A stretch of DNA of 64,000 nt from an uncultured Bacteroides sp. (GCF_963677945.1 NZ_OY782578.1:2943258-3007257), one strand, 5' to 3'; shown: positions 35,093-43,607, counted from the stretch's first letter. Translations and numbers: made by a program. The notes: generated by a model from the letters alone, not told the origin.

Positions 35093-35620
35093 ATGAAAAG
35101 AATATTGTGTCCAAAGTGTGAGAATTATCTTACATTTGACGAAACAAAGTATACCGAAGGACAATCTTTGGTATTTGTTTGTGAACATTGCGGAAAGCAG
35201 TTTAGCATCCGTATTGGTAAAACTAAACTAAAGTCAAAGAATAGAAACGAGGAAACTTTAGATCAAGAAAGTGATAAAAGTACTTTTGGAAGTATTGCTG
35301 TTATTGAAAATGTTTTTGGCTTTAAACAAATACTTCCACTTTCTCTCGGAGATAATGTTATTGGACGCAGATGTGTTGGAACGAAAATCAATACTCCTAT
35401 CGAGACCGGTGACATGAGTATGGATCGCCAACATTGTGTAATAAATGTCAGACGAAATAAAAAAGATGAATTGATTTATACTCTGAGAGATTTCCCAAGT
35501 GTGACTGGCACTTTTCATATGAATGAAATTTTAGGAGATAAAGATCGGGTAGTTTTAAAAGATGGTGCAATTATCACAATTGGTGCAACCACATTTATAC
35601 TCCGTTGCACTGAAGGCTAA
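35093..35620 (+). CDS. Zinc-ribbon and FHA-domain protein
   Basis: A 175-residue protein. The N-terminus MKRILCPKCENYLTF with CEHCGKQF forms a four-cysteine zinc ribbon (residues about 6-35). A linker (40-65) leads to an FHA domain with GR (VIGRRCVG) and the phosphothreonine-binding S-x2-R-x-H motif (MSMDRQHCVI), then GTFHMNEI and GAIITIGATTFIL. It would bind phosphothreonine peptides in the cytoplasm; no Ser/Thr kinase gene is in the window. Co-transcription with the HU-SPOR gene is likely from the 15-base gap. Function of the pair unknown. Confidence 0.82.
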   Translation: MKRILCPKCENYLTFDETKYTEGQSLVFVCEHCGKQFSIRIGKTKLKSKNRNEETLDQESDKSTFGSIAVIENVFGFKQILPLSLGDNVIGRRCVGTKINTPIETGDMSMDRQHCVINVRRNKKDELIYTLRDFPSVTGTFHMNEILGDKDRVVLKDGAIITIGATTFILRCTEG

Positions 35621-36477
35621 ATTTGCTTTGCCAGATTTAGTCTATCTAGAATGCCGAGAATTATAAATTCCGACCAAATACCAATAAAAAAAATAAATAT
35701 CGCAAGGAAATTGCCTTAGAAATGGGATAAAATTCATTAAACTTACTGTAATTTAATTAGTTATATATGAATTTTAGTTTTAGGAATTATTCCTCATCTG
35801 GGAAATTTTGACAATAATAAGGTGATAATATCACTTTTTGGGGTTTTCTCTATTTTTTCTCTTCCATGAATGTGAGAATCTCAAAGATAAAAATGAAAAT
35901 TTAATTCTCTTCAATTTTCCATCCCTATTACTATTACCAATCCAACCGAAATAAAATCTATTGAAGAATTCGTTTAGTCAAGCGAGGTAAAAGCAAAATT
36001 CATTTTATTTCTTCTCGAAATAAATGAATTGCTTATTTTATGCTTTGGCTAAATTCACAATAGAGTGATTGACGAATGTTTTCCTAACTGAGTGTATAAC
36101 TCTATCGTTGTTTTGCAAATTCGCAATTGAATTCAATTGACGAATAAAAAATTAGCAAACTCAGAAAAGATATTCTTATTTCATTTTCCTGACTGAAACA
36201 AATTAACCTTAAAAATATTGAATGGATGATTTTCTTATTTTAGATGTTTGAATGTTCTTCTCAATAAGTTTATTGAGAATTATAAGTTAATACATTCATG
36301 ATGAATTTCTCCTTCGGAAGTAAATTCAATCAGCTTGGTGATATAAACAAATTGTGCTTCGTGCGCGAGTTTTTATTTTTAGTCGAAGTTTTAGGTATTT
36401 TTTTAAGCATTTATATTTATCATAAGCACTTAAAATGGTAAAGAACTGGATTTGCAGTTTTATTCTCAATAAAAAAT
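35621..36477. other. Gene-free stretch of about 0.86 kb
   Basis: I find no convincing coding region on either strand and no tRNA. Seen in it are a small hairpin GTGAT-AAT-ATCAC followed by five T (35822-35839), possibly a terminator for the FHA gene, and an imperfect inverted repeat GCAAAATTCATTTTATTTC/GAAATAAATGAATTGC at about 35993-36034. It is long for this gene-dense chromosome. It may hold an unrecognised RNA or be decayed DNA. Confidence 0.4.
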
Positions 36478-36518
36478 AAAAGGAACAACTGATTAAATTT
36501 CAATTCGTTGCTCCTTTT
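36478..36518 (-). terminator. Terminator after tRNA-Glu
   Basis: Stem AAAAGGA.CAAC/GTTG.TCCTTTT around an AT-rich loop, with a T-run on the minus strand, 4 bases past the tRNA end. Confidence 0.75.
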
Positions 36519-36522
36519 ATTG

Positions 36523-36595
36523 TAGCGGATCCGGGAATCGAACCCGAGTCTCAACCGTGAGAGAGTTGCGTGCTAGGCCACTACACTAAACCGCC
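36523..36595 (-). tRNA. tRNA-Glu (anticodon CTC)
   Basis: The reverse complement starts GGCGGTTTAGTGTAGTGG. The anticodon stem CAACT/GGTTG encloses loop CTCTCAC, giving anticodon CTC. The T arm is TCGGG-TTCGATT-CCCGG and the discriminator is A. The acceptor GGCGGTT/ATCCGCT has one U-U mismatch. CCA is not encoded. Confidence 0.88.
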
Positions 36596-36615
36596 ATGTT
36601 TATTATTCGATACAA

Positions 36616-36646
36616 CAAAAGTAATACTTTCTTTCTAATTCGCAAA
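36616..36646 (-). promoter_or_regulatory. Bacteroides-type promoter of tRNA-Glu
   Basis: Minus strand -33 TTTG (36643-36646), an exact 19-base spacer and -7 TACTTTTG (36616-36623), 20 bases before the tRNA. The -33 box lies 4 bases beyond the stop of the 92-residue gene. Confidence 0.85.
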
Positions 36647-36649
36647 AAC

Positions 36650-36928
36650 TTAATGAACCTTTTTTTTCTCTTTTATCATTTTATTCATTAAGCCATAGCG
36701 CTTGTCAACAACATGGTCTGTGGGAAAAAATGTAAAATTTATCTGCCAGCCATTTTCTCTAAAAGCAAATTTCCTTCCGCTAGATCCATTTCTTATATTG
36801 TCAATTTTATGTAATATAAAATTTTCAATTCCTTTCGGATTTTCTATGGATGACTGAATCACGTCTGCTGTTATAAAGAATCCGGGAGTGGATATTTGAC
36901 TAACCATCTTTAAAATATCATCGTCCAT
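36650..36928 (-). CDS. Unrecognised 92-residue protein coupled to fetB
   Basis: Not recognised. The protein is hydrophilic with no signal peptide or membrane helix. It begins MDDDILKMVSQISTPGFFIT, has a central NGSSGRKFAFRENGWQINF and ends in a basic stretch KMIKEKKKVH. Its start overlaps the end of fetB by 11 bases, so it is probably translated with the ABC exporter. There is no cysteine- or histidine-rich metal site. The strong coupling and clean frame argue that it is real; a role as an accessory of the exporter is only inference from position. Confidence 0.6.
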   Translation of the reverse strand: MDDDILKMVSQISTPGFFITADVIQSSIENPKGIENFILHKIDNIRNGSSGRKFAFRENGWQINFTFFPTDHVVDKRYGLMNKMIKEKKKVH

Positions 36929-37721
36929 TTTTCTTACTTTCTTTGAAGACGTGGATTAATCTACCAAATTTGTCAAAAGATCGCCTGGATGCAATTGATA
37001 TAGTGATCATGATTGAAAGCATTGATGCTGTAAAGGTGATAACGACTATCATCATCTGATATTTTATTGCAACATTAGGACTACTTCCTCCAAGTATCTG
37101 CCCTATCATGGTTCCAGGAAGAGCAACGAGTCCCATTACTGCCATATTTGCGATGCAAGGACTAAATGCTTTTATTAAAGCTTGTCTTATAAATGGTGCC
37201 TGAGCTTCCTGACGGGTTGCTCCGTTTCCCAATAAGTAGTAATATTCTTGTTGTTCCCGCTGAAGCCCACTATAAAATGTATTCAATCCTATTACATTTA
37301 CAGACAACATATTACCCATCAATATTCCAAATATTGGAATAAAATATTGTGCATTAAAAATATTATTTAGTTGAAGAACCAGACCTAAAAAATAGGTACC
37401 TATGAGGACAACCGAAATAAAAAAACCAATGGAAATTGGTATCAAAAGAATCTTTCGTTGTAGCCTGGTTCTGACTAATGCAGTTTCGGATGCAACGATT
37501 ATCATTACGAATACCCAAAGAAAATTTACCAGTGGATGATTTAAGAAAAAAAGATACTTTAAATAGACTCCAATAAGGAAGAGTTGGACTAACATCCTCA
37601 GTACAGCTATCAACGTGGATTTTACCAGTCCTGTCTTAAATTTCCACAGGTAAAACATTGGAATGCCCATCATTAGCAAACCAATTAGTAAGTTTTCATA
37701 ACTAATATCTATTGTTCCCAT
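36918..37721 (-). CDS. fetB: ABC transporter permease, FetB/UPF0014 family
   Basis: A 267-residue inner-membrane protein with about seven helices. Family features are LLIGLLMMGIPMFYLWKFK near the start, MVQLFLIGVYLKYLF near 45, GNMLSVNVIGLNTFYSGL near 135, a coupling segment LLGNGATRQEAQAPFIRQAL near 165 and ALPGTMIGQILGGSSP near 205. FetAB in E. coli exports iron and eases oxidative iron stress; the metal here is inferred from family. It lies 4 bases after fetA. Confidence 0.88.
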   Translation of the reverse strand: MGTIDISYENLLIGLLMMGIPMFYLWKFKTGLVKSTLIAVLRMLVQLFLIGVYLKYLFFLNHPLVNFLWVFVMIIVASETALVRTRLQRKILLIPISIGFFISVVLIGTYFLGLVLQLNNIFNAQYFIPIFGILMGNMLSVNVIGLNTFYSGLQREQQEYYYLLGNGATRQEAQAPFIRQALIKAFSPCIANMAVMGLVALPGTMIGQILGGSSPNVAIKYQMMIVVITFTASMLSIMITISIASRRSFDKFGRLIHVFKESKKNGR

Positions 37722-37725
37722 GTGG

Positions 37726-38346
37726 CTATAAGTATATTACATTATCGCAGCCTAGTTTAAATGCACGGTCGTGAGATACAGCGAGAATAGTCATCCCTTT
37801 TTGAGATAGTATGTTGAAAAAGTTCAGAACTCTTTCTACAGATCCTGCGTCAAGTGCCGAGGTTGGTTCGTCTATAATCAGTAAAGGTTTCTCTAAAAGA
37901 GCAGCAACAGCTATCATAATTCTTTGTCGCTGTCCGCCTGATATTTCGCTGACACGTTTTGTAAAGAGTTCTTCTTCCAGATTTAATTCCTTAAAAACCT
38001 CAAATAGTTTTTTCTTTGAAAAATGAATTACTTTATTTGCCTTTAGCTCAAAAGGAAGCATTATCATTTCACTTACCCATTCGCATGGCAAAGCAAGTTC
38101 CTGGGGTATCCATGCTATTTTTCTTCTAATCTGGTCGATGTTTTCTTCGCAAAGCAAAAGATCATCTATTGTTATGCTTCCGCTTGTTAACGGAACAAAG
38201 CCCATAATTGCATTCAGAAGTGAAGTCTTTCCACTTCCGGATTCGCCGGAAATGCAGACCATCTCACCTCTTTTTATATGCACACAAAGTCCCGTAAAGA
38301 GTTCTTGTTCTCTATACGCAATACAGGCATCTTCTATTTTGAGCAT
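37726..38346 (-). CDS. fetA: ABC transporter ATP-binding protein (FetA-like)
   Basis: A 206-residue ATPase subunit. It has Walker A GESGSGKTS (34-42), a Q-loop region PQELALP, the ABC signature SGGQRQR near 137, Walker B LLIIDEPTSALD near 158 and switch His VSHDRAF near 192. It is shorter than many ABC ATPases but normal for the FetA/YbbL group. It sits between the HU-like gene (7-base gap) and fetB, forming an HU-fetA-fetB-small protein operon. Confidence 0.88.
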   Translation of the reverse strand: MLKIEDACIAYREQELFTGLCVHIKRGEMVCISGESGSGKTSLLNAIMGFVPLTSGSITIDDLLLCEENIDQIRRKIAWIPQELALPCEWVSEMIMLPFELKANKVIHFSKKKLFEVFKELNLEEELFTKRVSEISGGQRQRIMIAVAALLEKPLLIIDEPTSALDAGSVERVLNFFNILSQKGMTILAVSHDRAFKLGCDNVIYL

Positions 38347-38353
38347 TCTTTAG

Positions 38354-38794
38354 TTATTTTCTGCGAATAGGCTTGCGTCCTCTAGGCTTTGAAACTTTTG
38401 CTTCTTCTTTTGTTTCCACTTTCTGGAACGATACAGCACGGAAACTTTCCAGCATTTTTACTTCCGGAAGATAATTAATCTTGCTGAATGAAACATCTTT
38501 CGGGTGAACATCTTCTGCGTTGTCTACTGTAGCACTCTTTACTGAAGTGGAAAATGTTCCTAATGAATCTATTTTCACAGTATAACCCTCCTGCAGATTC
38601 TTTAATAAATGCTTGCTAAGTCCGGCAACAACGGCAACTACATCAGCTTTTGACAGTGTGCTTTCTTCGCACATATCTTCAATAATGCGGTTTAGTGTTA
38701 CGGTTCCTTTAGTTACTGCTTTTGCGTAATAACGAGGTTTTTCTTCGGGCTTCATGTTATTGTTAACTTTCGTAGCCTTAAAATCTATAGCCAT
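38354..38794 (-). CDS. HU-family DNA-binding protein (Bacteroidetes HU-HIG-like)
   Basis: A 146-residue protein. The first 120 residues resemble the Bacteroidetes HU variant (YYAKAVTKGTVTLNRIIEDMCEESTLSKADVVAVV over residues about 22-57, then GYTVKIDSLGTFSTSVKS near 73), including the extended beta arm. A basic tail SKPRGRKPIRRK follows. It binds DNA as a nucleoid-associated or regulatory protein. It is the first gene of the fetAB operon. A near-consensus -7 TATCTTTA (38822-38829) lies upstream, and a TGTACA array starts 30 bases further, at 38860. Confidence 0.82.
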   Translation of the reverse strand: MAIDFKATKVNNNMKPEEKPRYYAKAVTKGTVTLNRIIEDMCEESTLSKADVVAVVAGLSKHLLKNLQEGYTVKIDSLGTFSTSVKSATVDNAEDVHPKDVSFSKINYLPEVKMLESFRAVSFQKVETKEEAKVSKPRGRKPIRRK

Positions 38795-38859
38795 ATCGTT
38801 GTTATTTAAATTATTATGCCGTAAAGATAAAAATTATACTCGTTAAAACAAATATTTTT

Positions 38860-38931
38860 TGTACAAAAGATTGTTTTCTTCTGTACAAAAGAATATATTG
38901 TTCTGTACAAGAGAATTAATTCTTTTGTACA
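38860..38931. repeat. TGTACA array, copy 3, between two divergent promoters
   Basis: TGTACA at 38860-38865, 38882-38887, 38904-38909 and 38926-38931, again exactly 22 bases apart, with arms like AAAGAAT and ATTCTTT. It fills the space between the HU-fetAB promoter on the left and the consensus promoter at 38957-38987 on the right, so a bound protein could affect both. Confidence 0.93.
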
Positions 38932-38956
38932 GGGAAATAATAACGTTCGGTTATGT

Positions 38957-38987
38957 TTTGACAAGTGATTGCAATCATTTATATTTG
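38957..38987 (+). promoter_or_regulatory. Bacteroides-type promoter of the DUF2148-aguA-aguB operon
   Basis: -33 TTTG (38957-38960), a 19-base spacer, -7 TATATTTG (38980-38987), 30 bases before the ATG. The last TGTACA of the array ends 25 bases upstream. Confidence 0.85.
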
Positions 38988-39017
38988 TACCCTTAATAAG
39001 TATAAAAAGAAACCGGG

Positions 39018-39554
39018 ATGATATTAAATGAACGTGATGCCAGACATGAGCATATGCTTAATGTGGCTAAACAGATGATGACTGCTGCGCGCACTGCTCC
39101 TAAAGGAAAGGGTGTAGATGTGATTGAAACTGCTGTTGTTACTGAAAATGATATAAAATTACTTTCCGATGAGATGATCAGACTGAACGGAGAAAATGGA
39201 ATGATGTTCTTTCTTCGTGATGCAGAAAATATTCTTTCGGCTGATGCAATCGTGTTAATTGGCACACATGAGAAATTGCAAGGGTTAAATTGTGGCCATT
39301 GTGGATTTCCCACTTGTGCTTCGAAGCCGAGTGAAACTCCATGCGCTCTGAATACTATTGATGTTGGTATCGCTATTGGTTCGGCATGTGCTACGGCATC
39401 GGACTTACGTGTAGATTCACGCGTTATGTTTTCTGCGGGACTTGCTGCTCAGTCACTCAATTGGCTTCCTGGCTGTAAAACCGTGATGGCTATTCCAATT
39501 AGTTGTTCAAGTAAAAATCCGTTCTTTGATCGTAAACCTAAAGAAAAGAAATAA
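39018..39554 (+). CDS. DUF2148 ferredoxin-domain protein
   Basis: A 178-residue protein of the DUF2148 family. A helical start (MILNERDARHEHMLNVAKQMMTAARTAPKGKGVD over residues 1-34) leads to a cysteine cluster NCGHCGFPTCASK followed by a fourth Cys in ETPC, a likely iron-sulfur site near 95-112. It ends with a basic tail RKPKEKK. Role unknown; members are thought to bind an Fe-S cluster. It is 6 bases upstream of aguA, so it is probably co-transcribed with the putrescine genes. Confidence 0.85.
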   Translation: MILNERDARHEHMLNVAKQMMTAARTAPKGKGVDVIETAVVTENDIKLLSDEMIRLNGENGMMFFLRDAENILSADAIVLIGTHEKLQGLNCGHCGFPTCASKPSETPCALNTIDVGIAIGSACATASDLRVDSRVMFSAGLAAQSLNWLPGCKTVMAIPISCSSKNPFFDRKPKEKK

Positions 39555-39560
39555 ACCAAG

Positions 39561-40676
39561 ATGGGTATATTAGTTGGTCTTCCAAAAAATGGAGACGAAG
39601 AAAAAGATTATCAGATAAATTGGGGAGATCCCTTTGGTATTCAAGTTGAAAAGCGTGAACCTTTTCTTCCTTCTGAATGGTATAAACAAAGCGGGGTACA
39701 GCTTACATGGCCACATGCCGGTACCGACTGGGCTCATATGCTTACCGAAGTACAGGAATGTTTTGCTGCCATTGCCCGTGAAATTGCAAAGAAAGAATTG
39801 CTGCTAATCGTGGCTCCTGACGTAAATGCGGTTAAAGCACAGATATCCAATAGTGTAAACATGGAAAATGTTCGTTTCTTTGAATGCGAAACAAATGATA
39901 CGTGGGCTCGTGATCATGGTGCTATTACGATGATAGACGGCTCTGCCCCTCGCCTGCTAGACTTTTGTTTTAATGGTTGGGGACAAAAATTTGGTGCCGG
40001 ACTTGATAATCAAATTACGCATAAGGCTTACAATGCAAAATGTTTCAATGGTGAATATGAAAATCGCTTGAATTTTGTACTCGAAGGCGGCTCAATAGAA
40101 AGTGATGGATTAGGAACTTTGCTTACTACATCTACCTGTCTGCTTGCTCCCAACCGGAACGATACAATGAATAAGGTGGAAATTGAGGAATATTTGCGTT
40201 CAGTATTTCATTTGCAACAGGTATTGTGGCTTGATTATGGTTACCTGGCTGGCGATGATACTGATAGTCATGTAGATACCTTGGCTCGTCTTTGTCCCAA
40301 TAATACGATTGTGTACGTAAAGTGTGCTGATTCGGAAGATGAGCATTACGAGGAATTGACAAAAATGGAGGATCAACTTCGTACGTTCCGCACCTTGAAA
40401 GGAGAACCTTATCGTTTACTTGCTTTGCCAATGGCAGACTGTATTATAGAAAATATAGAACGCCTGCCGGCTACGTATGCAAACTTTTTAATTCTCAATG
40501 AATCAATTCTTTATCCTACTTATAATCAACCTAAGAATGATGCTGAAGCAGCTGAAATACTTGCAGAAGCTTTCCCGGATAAAGAGATTATCGGAATTGA
40601 TTGTCGTGCATTAATTAAGCAGCATGGCTCTCTTCATTGTGTAACTATGCAATATCCTGAGGGTGTTATTAAATAG
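39561..40676 (+). CDS. aguA: Agmatine deiminase
   Basis: A 371-residue cytoplasmic enzyme of the PAD-like fold that converts agmatine to N-carbamoylputrescine and ammonia. It shows WPHAGTDWAHML near 50, TNDTWARDHGAIT near 115, LEGGSIESDGLGTLLTT near 178, DYGYLAGDDTDSHVDTLAR near 228 and the catalytic cysteine in HGSLHCVTMQYP near 359. It is followed 33 bases later by aguB, so both steps from agmatine to putrescine are encoded together. NspC at 1.6 kb acts later in the same spermidine route. Confidence 0.93.
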   Translation: MGILVGLPKNGDEEKDYQINWGDPFGIQVEKREPFLPSEWYKQSGVQLTWPHAGTDWAHMLTEVQECFAAIAREIAKKELLLIVAPDVNAVKAQISNSVNMENVRFFECETNDTWARDHGAITMIDGSAPRLLDFCFNGWGQKFGAGLDNQITHKAYNAKCFNGEYENRLNFVLEGGSIESDGLGTLLTTSTCLLAPNRNDTMNKVEIEEYLRSVFHLQQVLWLDYGYLAGDDTDSHVDTLARLCPNNTIVYVKCADSEDEHYEELTKMEDQLRTFRTLKGEPYRLLALPMADCIIENIERLPATYANFLILNESILYPTYNQPKNDAEAAEILAEAFPDKEIIGIDCRALIKQHGSLHCVTMQYPEGVIK

Positions 40677-40709
40677 AATGTGGGAAAAACAAATTAAAAG
40701 CGAAGAACA

Positions 40710-41600
40710 ATGGATAACAGAACTATAAAGATAGGTTTAGTGCAGCAGTCAAATACGGCTGATTTAAAAGAAAATCTGAAAAAACTGGCGGATAACATCG
40801 AAGCCTGTGTATCTCAAGGTGCTCAGTTGGTTGTGCTTCAGGAGTTACACAACTCTCTTTACTTTTGTCAGGTAGAAGATACAAATAACTTCGATCTTGC
40901 CGAACCTATACCTGGTCCGTCTACCGGATTTTATGGAGAATTGGCTGCAGCACATGGAATTGTGCTAGTTACTTCTTTATTCGAGAAACGTGCTCCGGGT
41001 CTGTATCATAACACAGCCGTTGTATTTGATACCGATGGATCTATTGCCGGGAAGTATCGGAAAATGCATATTCCGGATGATCCTGCATATTATGAAAAGT
41101 TCTATTTTACCCCTGGTGATATAGGATTTCAACCAATTCAAACATCTCTTGGAAAACTTGGGGTGTTGGTTTGCTGGGATCAGTGGTATCCTGAAGCTGC
41201 CCGCTTGATGGCACTTCGTGGAGCCGAAATATTAATCTATCCTACAGCAATTGGATGGGAAAGTTCGGATACTGAAGATGAAAAGAGCCGTCAGCTGAAT
41301 GCCTGGATTATCTCTCAAAGAGCACATGCCGTTGCCAACGGACTTCCGGTTGTTTCCGTAAATCGTGTTGGACATGAGGCAGATCCTTCCAGCAATACAA
41401 ATGGTATTCAGTTCTGGGGAAATAGCTTTGTTGCCGGTCCGCAGGGTGAATTTCTTGCACAGGCGGGAAATAGCGAAGCGACGAACATTGTCGTTGAGGT
41501 TAGCTTAACCCGTTCCGAAAATGTACGCCGCTGGTGGCCATTCCTTCGCGATAGAAGAATTGATGAATATGGAGAAATAACTAAACGCTTTATTGATTAG
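40710..41600 (+). CDS. aguB: N-carbamoylputrescine amidohydrolase
   Basis: A 296-residue nitrilase-superfamily enzyme releasing putrescine, ammonia and CO2 from N-carbamoylputrescine. The Glu-Lys-Cys triad is visible as VVLQELHNSLYF (Glu near 46), GKYRKMHIPDDP (Lys near 121) and LGVLVCWDQWYPE (Cys near 158). The length is normal. Its stop overlaps the stop of the convergent LTA-synthase-like gene by 4 bases, leaving no room for a separate terminator. Confidence 0.93.
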   Translation: MDNRTIKIGLVQQSNTADLKENLKKLADNIEACVSQGAQLVVLQELHNSLYFCQVEDTNNFDLAEPIPGPSTGFYGELAAAHGIVLVTSLFEKRAPGLYHNTAVVFDTDGSIAGKYRKMHIPDDPAYYEKFYFTPGDIGFQPIQTSLGKLGVLVCWDQWYPEAARLMALRGAEILIYPTAIGWESSDTEDEKSRQLNAWIISQRAHAVANGLPVVSVNRVGHEADPSSNTNGIQFWGNSFVAGPQGEFLAQAGNSEATNIVVEVSLTRSENVRRWWPFLRDRRIDEYGEITKRFID

Positions 41601-43537
41601 ATTCCATTTGCAGTAAGCCGGTTATTAATCATTCGTTCAACATATTGCTGAACAATAGCTTTCAGCTCTTTTTCCATAGCAGCCTGTTCGGGAACTTTTC
41701 CGAGCAGGTTTTGTTTTAATAATGGATCATTGACGAAGTTATATACCGAAATTGTTTTTTGTCCATCGAACTGAATCATGTATTTCCCTTTCATATACTG
41801 AAAAGTATCATCCAAATAGCTCACAGCATAGCCCTTTTCTGGTTTGGAATGGAATAAATCTCGTCCAAATGACATGAAAGGTTTCTTATATCCAAGGTAA
41901 CCAAGAACTGAAGGCATAATATCAATCTGTTCTGCTATAGTTTCAACCTTTCCTTTCAGACGGCTTCCGGGACGGAAGAAAATAATAGGAACTGCAAATT
42001 TTCCGCAGTCGGATTTATATTCAGCATGATAAGGCTGATTTACATGGTCGGCAGTGAGCACAAACAGCGTATTGTTATACCAAGGTTGCTTAGATGCTGT
42101 CTCAAAAAAACGTTTTAACGAATAATCAGAATAACCTATACATTTATGAATAGGCATAGTTCCTTCCGGAAATTTCCCTTTATATTTTTCAGGAATAACA
42201 AATGGATTATGAGAAGTTGCCGAGAAAAGTGTTGTAACAAAAGGTTGTCTGAAAGAACTCATCTTTTTTGCATAGAACTGGAAGAACTCTTCATCCCAGA
42301 TAGCCCATGTTCCATCAAAATCTTTATTATTGTTATACTCCGTCATACCATAATAATCCTGAAATCCACTCATATTAGCAAACCCTTCAAATCCCATGGA
42401 ACCATTAGTTGCTCCATGAAAGAAAGCTGAATAATATCCTTCTTTCTTAAGTTCACCTGCAATTCCTGAGATAGAGTTCAATGCATATGGAGTAAGAAAA
42501 TAACATTCATATAATTTTGGAAGCCCTGAAAGAATGGAAGGCATGGCATCAATGCTTTTCTGTCCGTTGGCAAAAGAGTGATTAAAGGTTAAGCTATGCT
42601 GAATCAGCGAGTCAAGAAATGGAGTGTATCCTTTATATTTCCCTCCATCTAAATGAGAATTCATTGACCCAACGAATTCTTTGCTGAAGCTTTCCATAAT
42701 AAGCACCACCACATTAAGCTTTTTGGATGCCACACTATCATTAGTTTGTATAATTGGATTAAATATAGCATTTAACTCTTTATCAGATGAATAGTACTTT
42801 GGATCAGTATAATGCTTTGCCCCAATAGTTCGTATAATTGAGAAAGGGGTATTCAGAACAATATTAGCCTCTGATGGACGGGAAATGTATACATTTGCAT
42901 CAGTATTTGTAATAGGACGTGAATGATATATAACTCCTCCACGCATTCCGATAACACAGAAGGTGGCAATTAAAAACAGTAATATAGTTTGAGTTATATA
43001 GTACGGACGCAATTTCTGAGGACATTGCTTTAATCCCGATGTTTTATAAAGTTTCCATAAAGCAAAGATTAGAATAACTCCTATTATTGTTAAGTACCAA
43101 TTGGCTACCATTCCCTTCTCAATAATAGTGCCAATATTTCCTTCGTTACTGAATTCTTTGAATGTTAAAGCGGTGGTTCTGTGATCAGTATAGCGGAAAT
43201 AAACCACATCTATCAAGTTTGCAACAATTGCTATTCCGTTTGTGACGACAAACAACCATTTAACAGACCTTTGATAGCTCTCTTTTTCTTTTAAATAAAT
43301 TGGTGTAGCCATCAAAAGAATATAAAGTATATTGAGATAGACTATGGCAGAGACATCAAATACAATCCCACCCTTGAAAAGAGAAAAGAGTTGTGCATTA
43401 GATAGATTAGGAAAATAGCTGATATTTGCAGCCAAAAAAATGATTCGGCAAATGGTAAAAGTTACTAAAGAAAGCGCGAGATTATATAAAAGAGTCAGTG
43501 GTGTTTTATATAAATAGCGATATTTATTCGTTAACAT
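41597..43537 (-). CDS. LTA synthase/MdoB-family sulfatase-fold transferase
   Basis: From MLTNKYRYLYKTPLTLLYNL the protein is 646 residues. It has about five N-terminal membrane helices, then an extracytoplasmic alkaline-phosphatase-like domain with VVLIMESFSKEFVGS (metal Glu), FANGQKSIDAMPSILSG (nucleophile region), TLFSATSHNPFVIPE and FVLTADHVNQ (metal Asp-His). Relatives move phosphoglycerol or phosphoethanolamine groups; a Gram-negative member is probably involved in modifying envelope glycans or lipids. The open frame reaches back to 43591, but Bacteroides relatives as I recall start at the MLTNK-type sequence. It is just downstream of aspS. Confidence 0.85.
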   Translation of the reverse strand: MLTNKYRYLYKTPLTLLYNLALSLVTFTICRIIFLAANISYFPNLSNAQLFSLFKGGIVFDVSAIVYLNILYILLMATPIYLKEKESYQRSVKWLFVVTNGIAIVANLIDVVYFRYTDHRTTALTFKEFSNEGNIGTIIEKGMVANWYLTIIGVILIFALWKLYKTSGLKQCPQKLRPYYITQTILLFLIATFCVIGMRGGVIYHSRPITNTDANVYISRPSEANIVLNTPFSIIRTIGAKHYTDPKYYSSDKELNAIFNPIIQTNDSVASKKLNVVVLIMESFSKEFVGSMNSHLDGGKYKGYTPFLDSLIQHSLTFNHSFANGQKSIDAMPSILSGLPKLYECYFLTPYALNSISGIAGELKKEGYYSAFFHGATNGSMGFEGFANMSGFQDYYGMTEYNNNKDFDGTWAIWDEEFFQFYAKKMSSFRQPFVTTLFSATSHNPFVIPEKYKGKFPEGTMPIHKCIGYSDYSLKRFFETASKQPWYNNTLFVLTADHVNQPYHAEYKSDCGKFAVPIIFFRPGSRLKGKVETIAEQIDIMPSVLGYLGYKKPFMSFGRDLFHSKPEKGYAVSYLDDTFQYMKGKYMIQFDGQKTISVYNFVNDPLLKQNLLGKVPEQAAMEKELKAIVQQYVERMINNRLTANGI

Positions 43538-43607
43538 AGGCAGAACAAAAAAGGTAGTAACAGTGAAAACTAGTTCACCATTACTACCCATATATTAATT
43601 TTAAGAG

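Noticed and set aside
35093-35620. Considered a Ser/Thr kinase signalling operon with the FHA protein
   Set aside because: No kinase or phosphatase gene adjacent; the next stretch is gene-free.
43538-43591. 18-residue upstream extension of the LTA-synthase-like protein
   Set aside because: Start at MLTNKYRYLYK fits relatives better and places the first helix correctly. The extension remains formally possible.
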